Source: Nocardia carnea (lineage in GTDB: Bacteria; Actinomycetota; Actinomycetes; Mycobacteriales; Mycobacteriaceae). Taken from it: 40,774 bases of DNA. The number at the start of each line of letters is the position of its first letter. Position 1 is the first letter of the stretch. The position numbers and the translations under genes are program-made. The notes below the pieces were generated by a model. That model did not search any database. It saw only the letters and a list, made by a program, of their open reading frames with translations, and had not been told where the DNA came from. Below are positions 35,034-40,774 of this stretch, piece by piece. The stretch is taken from NCBI RefSeq assembly GCF_029869215.1, contig NZ_JARWPM010000243.1, forward strand, positions 1 to 40,774. The letters are read 5' to 3'.

Positions 35034-35456
35034 ATGCGACTGCGCAGGACTCGCCGCACTCCCCGGCACCACCGGATCATCCCGCCCGCGATACCGCCGG
35101 TCCGCACCGGATCCCGGGCCCCGCATCCCCGCGCCGCCGGTGCCGGCGCCGTCCTCGCCGCGCTCCTGATCACCGCGGCGGCGCCGTGGGCGAACGCGCA
35201 ACCGGCCGCCGACCCGCACCAGTTCTCCGACCACACCGCCGACTTCGTACCGCTCGGGGCACCGAACGCACTCGCCGCCCGCGATTCCGGTAAAGAGCTC
35301 GTGCTCAGCCCGCACGGCACCCGGCGCAGTATCGTCTGCCGCGGCAACGGAACCACCGTGCCGCGCTACGACTGCAGCCAGGAGGACGGCCTCGGCTGGG
35401 CGCCCCTGCACCGCACCGATACCCCCGTCGGCGAGGTCTGGATCTACTTCCCCTGA
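35034..35456 (+). CDS. Secreted hypothetical protein
   Basis: A 140-residue protein from ATG 35034, with GGAGG 8 nt upstream. A long basic N-region (MRLRRTRRTPRHHR) leads into AGAVLAALLITAAAPWANAQ, a signal peptide with ANA cleavage. The mature ~85 residues contain two cysteines (SIVCRGNG and RYDCSQED) that may pair. The start might be internal because the N-region is long. No family recognised. It lies 25 nt after the DUF3109-like gene, so possibly one operon. Confidence 0.75.
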   Translation: MRLRRTRRTPRHHRIIPPAIPPVRTGSRAPHPRAAGAGAVLAALLITAAAPWANAQPAADPHQFSDHTADFVPLGAPNALAARDSGKELVLSPHGTRRSIVCRGNGTTVPRYDCSQEDGLGWAPLHRTDTPVGEVWIYFP

Positions 35457-35506
35457 GGCACCGCTGCAGTACCTACCGGCCTGGCGCAGGACGACCCTGT
35501 TCATCC

Positions 35507-35720
35507 CGCGCGAACGCGGGCCCTACGTGGTAAACGCTGCGCTACCGCGTCCGAGCCCGACGCGCTCAGGCAGTGCCCGACGAGCCCGAGCGCGGGCCCT
35601 ACGTGGTGACGCTGCGCTACCGCCTCCGGGCCTGACGCGCTCAGGCAGTGCCCAATGAGCCCGAGCGCGGGCCCCACGTGGTCACGCTGCGCTACCGCCT
35701 CCGGGCCCGACGCGCTCAGG
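35507..35720 (-). repeat. Palindromic repeat, three tandem copies at the 3' end of regX3
   Basis: Three units, with GCGGGCCC at 35516, 35592 and 35667 (periods 76 and 75). On the minus strand they read GAGCGCGTCAGGCCC, the core GGAGGCGGTAGCGCAGCG and GGGCCCGCGCTC. The sixth base of GAGCGx is C, paired with G. The copy furthest from regX3 is the most degraded. The nearest copy contains the regX3 TGA stop (35716-35718). This explains the whole gap between the secreted protein and regX3; no gene is seen here. Confidence 0.88.
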
Positions 35721-36405
35721 CTTCGAGTTTGTATCCCAGGCCGCGGACGGTGACCAGGTGCTCGGGGCGGGCGGGGTCGGCCTCGATCTTCGAGCGCAAG
35801 CGTTTGACGTGCACATCGAGGGTTTTGGTATCGCCGACGTAGTCGGCACCCCAGACCCGGTCGATCAACTGGCCGCGGGTGAGTACGCGACCGGAGTTGC
35901 GCAGCAGGTACTCGAGCAGATCGAATTCCTTCAGCGGCAGCGTCACCGGGTTGCCGTTCACCAGGACGGTGTGCCGGTCCACGTCCATACGCACCGGTCC
36001 CGCCTCGAGAACGCCGTTCTCACTGCTGGAGTCCAGTTCGTCGCCGGCGCCGCGGCGCAGCACCGCCCGGATCCGGGCGATCAGTTCCCGGGCCGAATAC
36101 GGTTTGGTGACGTAGTCGTCGGCGCCCAGTTCCAGCCCGACCACCTTGTCGATCTCGCTGTCGCGCGCCGTGACCATGATCACCGGGACCCCGCTGCGGG
36201 TACGCAGTTGTTTACAGACGTCGGTACCGCTCATCCCGGGCAGCATGAGGTCCAGCAGCACGATATCGGCCCCGGAGCGGTCGAACTCGGCGAGCGCCGA
36301 GGGGCCGTCCCCCACGACCGTGACCTCGAAACCTTCCTTGCGCAGCAAGAAGGCGAGCGGATCGGCCAGCGACTCTTCATCCTCGACGATCAACACACTC
36401 GTCAT
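35716..36405 (-). CDS. regX3: Response regulator RegX3 (OmpR family)
   Basis: A 229-residue two-domain regulator. Receiver: acidic pair E8/D9 in [14 protein letters not shown], phosphorylated Asp52 in [13 protein letters not shown], and Lys in [17 protein letters not shown]. The C-terminal winged HTH holds [20 protein letters not shown] and [14 protein letters not shown]. It acts with SenX3 in the phosphate-starvation response known from mycobacteria. ATG 36405 overlaps... the senX3 gene lies upstream and ends in an ATGA overlap with this ATG (36402-36405). The last codons run into the palindromic repeat. Confidence 0.95.
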   Translation of the reverse strand: MTSVLIVEDEESLADPLAFLLRKEGFEVTVVGDGPSALAEFDRSGADIVLLDLMLPGMSGTDVCKQLRTRSGVPVIMVTARDSEIDKVVGLELGADDYVTKPYSARELIARIRAVLRRGAGDELDSSSENGVLEAGPVRMDVDRHTVLVNGNPVTLPLKEFDLLEYLLRNSGRVLTRGQLIDRVWGADYVGDTKTLDVHVKRLRSKIEADPARPEHLVTVRGLGYKLEA

Positions 36406-37637
36406 CTGCGTGCCTCCACACCATTCGATCGGCCCGCACCGTTCGGCCGCGGGCTGGGTTCTCTCTTCGTCAACGCGGGCAGGCCGGCGGCGCCGTTACC
36501 GTCGGCCTCCTGGTGCGCGGGTATGCGCAGGGTGAATGTCGAGCCGGTGCCCAATTTGCTCCACAGGGTTATTTCACCGTTGTGGTTGGCGGCCACATGT
36601 TTCACGATAGCCAGGCCGAGCCCGGTTCCGCCGGTGGCGCGGGAGCGCGCCTTGTCGGACCGGAAGAACCGTTCGAAAACCCGTTCCTGATCTTCTTTGG
36701 CGATACCGATGCCCCGGTCGGTGACGGCCATCGCGACATAGTTACCGCGGATCGAGCGGCTCACCGAGACATGCGATCCCCGCGGCGAGTAGGCGATGGC
36801 GTTCTCCACCAGATTCGACAGCGCGGTGATCAACAGGGTTTCGTCGCCGCGTACCTCGAGTCCGCTCGGCCGGTCGGTACTGACCGTGATCCCGGCGGCT
36901 TCGGCGGCGGTGCGCGACCGGTCCACGGCCTGGTTGACCACGGTATCGACGTCCACGACCTCGAGTTCGGGCAGCTTCTCCGCACCCTGCAGCCGGGACA
37001 GCGCGATCAGCTCGGTGACCATCTTCCCGAGGCGGTTCGATTCGGCCAGCACCCGCTCACCGAAATGCCGCACCGCCTCCGGATCCTCGACGGATTCCAG
37101 CAGCGCCTCCGCCAGCAGGCTCATCGCGCCGACGGGGGTCTTGAGTTCATGGCTGACGTTGGCGACGAAATCGCGGCGGGTCGCTTCCATCCGGGCCTGC
37201 TCGGAATCGTCGTCGGCGAACAGGACCGTGAAACTGGTCTCCTCGGGCGAGAGCGGCCGGGCCAGCCCGCGCACGGCGATACGGCCCCGGCCGGGTGTGG
37301 GCTTTTCCGCGGTGAGATCGAACTCGGCCGATTCGCCGGTGGCCAGGACCTTCTCCACCGCTTCCCAGGCACGCTCGTCGAGCAGCCGGTTACGCACCAG
37401 GCCCAATTCCTCGGCGCGGGGATTCACCAGCACGACATCGCGGTATTCGTCCACCACGGCGATACCGCTCTCCGAGGCGAGCACGATCAGGTCGAGAACC
37501 TGGGACATGGTCAGGCCGGAATCGGCCTGCCGCCGCTGGGCCGTCCTGGCGTTCACATATGGGATCACCAGTCCGCCGACGGCCAGTCCGACGACAGCCG
37601 CCAGGACTGCCAGCAGTACGGCCTGGGGAACGCTCAC
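36402..37637 (-). CDS. senX3: Sensor histidine kinase SenX3
   Basis: A 411-residue kinase. One N-terminal membrane segment (about residues 6-28, [20 protein letters not shown]) is followed by a PAS-like domain ([20 protein letters not shown]), the HisKA box [19 protein letters not shown] with His163, and the HATPase motifs [12 protein letters not shown] (N), [13 protein letters not shown] (G1), [10 protein letters not shown] (F) and [14 protein letters not shown] (G2). It phosphorylates RegX3. GTG 37637 was chosen because TACGAT ends seven bases before it; longer frames upstream are not conserved. senX3 and regX3 overlap by ATGA. Confidence 0.94.
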   Translation of the reverse strand: MSVPQAVLLAVLAAVVGLAVGGLVIPYVNARTAQRRQADSGLTMSQVLDLIVLASESGIAVVDEYRDVVLVNPRAEELGLVRNRLLDERAWEAVEKVLATGESAEFDLTAEKPTPGRGRIAVRGLARPLSPEETSFTVLFADDDSEQARMEATRRDFVANVSHELKTPVGAMSLLAEALLESVEDPEAVRHFGERVLAESNRLGKMVTELIALSRLQGAEKLPELEVVDVDTVVNQAVDRSRTAAEAAGITVSTDRPSGLEVRGDETLLITALSNLVENAIAYSPRGSHVSVSRSIRGNYVAMAVTDRGIGIAKEDQERVFERFFRSDKARSRATGGTGLGLAIVKHVAANHNGEITLWSKLGTGSTFTLRIPAHQEADGNGAAGLPALTKREPSPRPNGAGRSNGVEARR

Positions 37638-37644
37638 ATCAAGA

Positions 37645-37650
37645 ATCGTA
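37645..37650 (-). promoter_or_regulatory. -10 box (TACGAT) of leaderless senX3
   Basis: TACGAT on the minus strand, then seven bases (TCTTGAT), then GTG 37637. No Shine-Dalgarno precedes the start. Confidence 0.55.
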
Positions 37651-37719
37651 CGGTCGACGACGCGTAAACAAACCCGGGGTCGGTGAAGTTTCATGCAGGT
37701 CACGGGCGATTCCGGCGGT

Positions 37720-37737
37720 GTTTGCCCGTCGTTTACG
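37720..37737 (+). promoter_or_regulatory. Possible PHO/RegX3-type direct repeat upstream of senX3
   Basis: GTTTGCC-CGTC-GTTTACG are 7-base direct repeats with 11-bp periodicity, the spacing of actinobacterial PHO boxes (consensus GTTCACC). They lie ~85 bp upstream of the senX3 start. Sequence match is partial, so autoregulation by RegX3 is only suggested. Confidence 0.3.
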
Positions 37738-37801
37738 CATTGTTCGGCGGTGGCCGGGTTTCGGATCGACCCGGGCGTGTCCGATGCCCCGAAGACGCCG
37801 A

Positions 37802-37832
37802 AACCCCGTTGCGTCTGGGACACAACGGGGTT
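37802..37832 (-). terminator. Hairpin terminator after the S15 hydrolase gene
   Basis: AACCCCGTTG, an 11-base loop, then CAACGGGGTT: a perfect 10-bp stem ~30 nt after the hydrolase stop. On the minus strand the stem ends GGGGTT followed by TCGG, so the T-tract is short. Confidence 0.65.
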
Positions 37833-37861
37833 CACGACGGCCGCCCGCTCGGGGCGGGTGT

Positions 37862-39913
37862 TCACCAACCGGGGTTTCCGCGTACCGGGACGTTCACGAA
37901 ACTCGGCCGGTTCGGGTCGAGCTGCACATGCTGCGGCTTCAGTCCGGTGTCGACGAGCATCGGCAGCGGCGGCACGCCCTTGGGCGGATTGCCGGCGTAG
38001 ACATCCACCCGCAACCGGTGCCCCGGCTCGAGTCGCGCCTCGATCGCGGGCACCGCGATATCGAGCGTGGTCATCTCGCCGGGCACGGTGAGCCGCCGGT
38101 GCTCGATCGCGACATAGGGCCGGGGATCGGTGTAGTCGCCGTTGGCCGACCGGCTGCTGCGCGATTCGTCGATCTCCCGCAGCGAGGCCATCAGCTGCCC
38201 CGAGGACAACACCCGCGACTGCCCGTCCGGTGCCACATCGTTCACCGTCACCGACCAGTACCCGTCGGCCGCGTCCTGCACGGTCTCCAGATGCACCGCG
38301 ATCGGCCCGGAGATATCGACGGCCTCCGCGACCGGCGAGCTGGTGAAGGTGAGTCCGTTCAACTCCTGGATCCGGGAATCGGCACCGCAGGCATTGACGA
38401 TCGCGATAACGCCCGCGGTGGCCTGGCCGGCGTCGTTGGAACACAGTCCGGTGAGTCCCGGCGCGACCGTCAGCCGGGCGGAACTGTCGGCGACGGTGGT
38501 CAGCGATCCGTCGTGCACGCTGTGGCCGCCGGTCCCGCTGGGCGCCGCGGACAGATACATCCGCCGGTGCTCGGCCTGCTGGTCCACCGGCGCGCTCTCC
38601 CCGAAACCGTCCCGGGTCACCCAGCCGCCGCCCTGCTGGCGCAGGGTCACCGGGCCGTATCGATCGATACCGTTGTCGATACCCTTGAGCCATTTGTCGA
38701 ACCAGGCGCGTTGCAGCACGTCCAGGCGCGGCGGCAGCCCCGGTTTACCGGATTCGCTGCCCGAGTTGATGTGATACGTATCGCCCATGAGCAGCTGTTT
38801 CTGCCCGGGCGCCAGCGGCATCTGGTTGTAGATCTGCGATTCGGAGTAGGTGAACAGATCGTGCCAGCCGCCGGTGACGAAGGTCGGCACATCGATCTGC
38901 GACGGGTCGCCCAGCCAGGCCTGCCGGTCCGGACTGTCCGCGCGGATCATCTCCTGTAGCCGCGGGTCCAGATCTTCGACACGCGGCGTGGTGTAGGCGT
39001 TCAGGAAGACGTCGAGATAGGTGAACGGCGAGGAGAGCCGGTCGTGCAGCCACACCGGATCGAAGGTGCCGTTGACCATGGATTCCACGTTCGGCATCCA
39101 TTTGGTCGCATTGATCAGCGTCATCCACAGCGGGATGAAATTGAACCCGAAACCGCCACCCGGCATGAGCACGTCCTGCGCGAGATCGCTCCCCGGCACC
39201 ACCGGGAACAGCGCCTTCAGCGCGGGCGGATGTTTTTCGGCGGCCTGCAGCTGGTTGATCCCCGAATACGACATCCCGGTCATGCCGACCTGCCCGTCGG
39301 ACCAGGGTTGCCGCGCGGCCCAGTCGATCACCTCGACGGTGTCCGCCTGTTCGCGCTGCCGCAACATATCCCAGACGCCCTGGGAGAACCCGGTACCCCG
39401 GACATCCACCACGACCTGGACGTAGCCGCTCTTCACCAGCTGCCGGTCGACGGAGAAGTTGCGCATCGCGCCGCCACCCAGCGCCTTGGTGAGATCGGTG
39501 AGGCCGGACAGCGGGGTTCCGGTCATATCGATATCCCGGGCCAGCTGCATCATGGCGTCGGATATCCCCGGCACCGAATTCATATGGTCCATGAGATTGG
39601 TCGCCAGCTTGGTGTAGGGCGTCATATTCACCAAGACGGGCGTGCGGGTGTCGATCGGGTGGGAGGCGGCATCGGCGGGCCGGTACACGTTGGCCTTCAG
39701 CACGGTGCCGTCGCTCATGGTGATGGGCACATCCCAGGTGATGTGGATGTTCGGGTACTGCTGCGGCCCATCGTGGGTCGCCGCCCACTGCGCACCGGCG
39801 GCGCCCCCGTCCGGACCGGTAGCCACCGGTGCGGCTGCCGCCCCACCCCCCAGCAGCGGCGCCAGCAGTACTGCGGCCGCCAACGCCACAGTGGCACGTA
39901 ACACGATCTTCAT
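37862..39913 (-). CDS. Secreted CocE/NonD-type X-Pro dipeptidyl-peptidase-like hydrolase (peptidase S15 family)
   Basis: A 683-residue protein with a signal peptide ([20 protein letters not shown], then GGGAAAAP) and so exported. The alpha/beta-hydrolase part has [13 protein letters not shown], the nucleophile elbow GMSYSG, and [11 protein letters not shown] with the likely catalytic Asp; the His may be in GDTYHIN. The C-terminal ~250 residues are the jelly-roll domain of this class ([20 protein letters not shown] ... [19 protein letters not shown]). Substrates range from peptides to esters, so the reaction is unspecified. Single gene with its own promoter and terminator. Confidence 0.87.
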   Translation of the reverse strand: MKIVLRATVALAAAVLLAPLLGGGAAAAPVATGPDGGAAGAQWAATHDGPQQYPNIHITWDVPITMSDGTVLKANVYRPADAASHPIDTRTPVLVNMTPYTKLATNLMDHMNSVPGISDAMMQLARDIDMTGTPLSGLTDLTKALGGGAMRNFSVDRQLVKSGYVQVVVDVRGTGFSQGVWDMLRQREQADTVEVIDWAARQPWSDGQVGMTGMSYSGINQLQAAEKHPPALKALFPVVPGSDLAQDVLMPGGGFGFNFIPLWMTLINATKWMPNVESMVNGTFDPVWLHDRLSSPFTYLDVFLNAYTTPRVEDLDPRLQEMIRADSPDRQAWLGDPSQIDVPTFVTGGWHDLFTYSESQIYNQMPLAPGQKQLLMGDTYHINSGSESGKPGLPPRLDVLQRAWFDKWLKGIDNGIDRYGPVTLRQQGGGWVTRDGFGESAPVDQQAEHRRMYLSAAPSGTGGHSVHDGSLTTVADSSARLTVAPGLTGLCSNDAGQATAGVIAIVNACGADSRIQELNGLTFTSSPVAEAVDISGPIAVHLETVQDAADGYWSVTVNDVAPDGQSRVLSSGQLMASLREIDESRSSRSANGDYTDPRPYVAIEHRRLTVPGEMTTLDIAVPAIEARLEPGHRLRVDVYAGNPPKGVPPLPMLVDTGLKPQHVQLDPNRPSFVNVPVRGNPGW

Positions 39914-39952
39914 TGGCCGTGATCCACCTCTCGAACTGGTCGGACGATCGAG

Positions 39953-39980
39953 AGCATACACAGCGTTACCGGCGGGTAAC
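39953..39980 (-). promoter_or_regulatory. Candidate promoter and operator of the S15 hydrolase gene
   Basis: On the minus strand TATGCT (39953-39958) is a TAnnnT -10. A perfect palindrome GTTACC-GGCG-GGTAAC (39965-39980) sits immediately upstream, where a repressor would block RNA polymerase. The binding protein is unknown. Confidence 0.4.
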
Positions 39981-40130
39981 GACAATTCCCCGACCAGATT
40001 TCGGCCATTCCCCACCACCCCACCCCACGCCCGTATTCCACACAAAAAAGGCCGGCCACCACAGTGGCCATCCACAAACACCGCACCCCAGGAAAGAGGA
40101 CCCCCAAATCCCTACACCCGGATGGTTTAC

Positions 40131-40240
40131 GGGCGGGGCCCGCCCCTCGTCTGCAGCGACAGAGCGGGGGAGCGAAGCGGAGGAGCGGCGGAGTGAAGAC
40201 GAGGGGTTAATAGGGCCCCGCCCTCGAGGCGCGGAGCGCC
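40131..40240. repeat. Long stem-loop with purine-rich loop
   Basis: Outer arms GGGCGGGGCCC (40131-40141) and GGGCCCCGCCC (40213-40223) enclose inner arms CCCCTCGTCT (40143-40152) and AGACGAGGGG (40197-40206), a 21-bp near-continuous stem with a six-base bulge (TTAATA). The 44-nt loop is made of repeated GAGCG/GGAG units. A second small hairpin (GGCGC-GGA-GCGCC) follows at 40228-40240. It may be a structured RNA, a terminator or a repeat element. Confidence 0.6.
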
Positions 40241-40557
40241 TCCAAAATTACAGCCCGCCCCCTTGACGGATGGCCGACCCACGCCCACACAGCCGAAACT
40301 CCAACTTCCGAGGCATGGGCCCACCTCCAACCACAGCCCCGCCCCTTCGCGGAACATCGACCCCGGCAGCAAAGCTGAATACCGGCCCCGCCAAGCTCCC
40401 CGGAGGCAGCACCGCAACCCATCAGAAGCTATAGCTCCGAATTCGAGGCAGAGCGTCCCCGACATCACCGCCATAAACCTCGGACGGAGGTCTACCCCGT
40501 GCGCAAGTTCCGTCATTCTCGCGGTGAACGGTGACAAGATCGCCGCTCCGACGTCGC

Positions 40558-40774
40558 CGATCCGGATCGCGGCCGACCTCACAACACGCAGCCGGCACCG
40601 ATAACAAAGCGCCCCCCGACATTTGGGAAGGGGCGCGGGCGCCCGGTTTTTCGTACGGGCCCCCCCGGGCCGCCCGTACCCAAACCCCGCGCCGCCCCCC
40701 CCCCCCCCAACGCCGGGCGGCGCTTTGTTATCGGTGCCGGCTGCGTGTTGTGAGGTCGGCCGCGATCCGGATCG
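40558..40774. repeat. Perfect 56-bp inverted repeat running to the window edge (fold-back)
   Basis: Bases 40558-40613 are the exact reverse complement of 40719-40774. The 105 bp between them continues the palindrome approximately, with many small mismatches and a run of 14 C. This graded decay around the centre is typical of a fold-back read or contig-end artefact, though a true terminal hairpin cannot be excluded. Confidence 0.85.

Larger units (their letters stand above)
39981..40774. other. Gene-free terminal region
   Basis: I see no convincing gene here. The open frames lack ribosome binding sites, domains and consistent codon bias (for example a minus-strand frame from 40582 to 40127 is Gly/Arg/Leu-rich and crosses structured DNA). 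It contains the two inverted-repeat structures listed separately. Confidence 0.6.

Noticed and set aside
36513..37667. Plus-strand open frame across senX3
   Set aside because: All kinase motifs are on the minus strand; this frame is a mirror of them.
40127..40582. Minus-strand frame of 151 codons near the end
   Set aside because: It crosses the long stem-loop, lacks a ribosome binding site and shows no family; composition changes along its length.
1..40774. tRNA or rRNA genes
   Set aside because: I saw no GTTCGAATC-type T-loop with matching acceptor stem or any rRNA core sequence by eye; a dedicated tRNA scan would settle it.

Overview
This window comes from a high-GC actinomycete of the order Mycobacteriales, most likely Nocardia or a close relative (genus inferred; no rRNA is present). 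The evidence is pervasive GC-rich third codon positions, frequent GTG/TTG starts, many ATGA/GTGA 4-bp gene overlaps, and a gene order that I recognise as parallel to the Mycobacterium tuberculosis Rv0490-Rv0542 segment. It is core housekeeping DNA rather than a mobile island. I see no transposase, integrase, phage module, CRISPR array, rRNA or tRNA.

Layout. 1-7.9 kb: menaquinone genes menE and menA, a VOC protein, a cut DUF2064 gene at the left edge, a small holin-like membrane protein, a Clp-N/HTH pair with a double palindromic operator, the remains of an ABC transporter ATPase gene, a cysteine desulfhydrase-like PLP enzyme with DUF4229, and small regulators. 8.3-14.9 kb (minus strand): a seven-gene chain hemL - phosphatase - tlpA - small ORF - ccdA - resB - ccsB in which every junction is a 4-bp overlap; this is System II cytochrome c maturation coupled to a heme precursor enzyme. 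15-17.3 kb: small secreted and membrane proteins, including a 39-residue one. 17.3-23.8 kb (minus strand): rex-hemA-hemC-hemD overlap one another, then hemB and a membrane protein. A Rex-type operator sits inside the predicted rex promoter, so redox (NADH/NAD+) sensing probably controls tetrapyrrole synthesis. 23.9-34 kb: glutaredoxin, HAD-IB phosphatase, acyltransferase, epimerase-like protein, ribosomal protein bS22, a BldC/excisionase-type HTH protein, proC, a thioesterase, a sugar phosphate isomerase-like protein, a proline-rich membrane protein and a Ppx/GppA protein. 34-39.9 kb: a DUF3109-like protein, a secreted protein, the RegX3/SenX3 phosphate-type two-component system and a secreted S15-type hydrolase. 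39.9 kb to the end: no supported gene, strong inverted repeats, and a terminal fold-back that looks like a contig-end artefact.

The most interesting unexplained signal is a dispersed palindromic repeat of about 60-75 bp. I found eight copies at four loci (inside tlpA, inside rex, at the 3' ends of proC and regX3), tandem with a 75/76-bp period where multiple. One stem base pair is A-T, G-C, T-A and C-G at the four loci, which is classic compensatory covariation. The element is translated in frame in two genes and supplies stop or start codons to others.

A second theme is leaderless expression: at least nine genes have a TAnnnT or similar -10 box placed 6-8 nt before the start codon, with no Shine-Dalgarno sequence.
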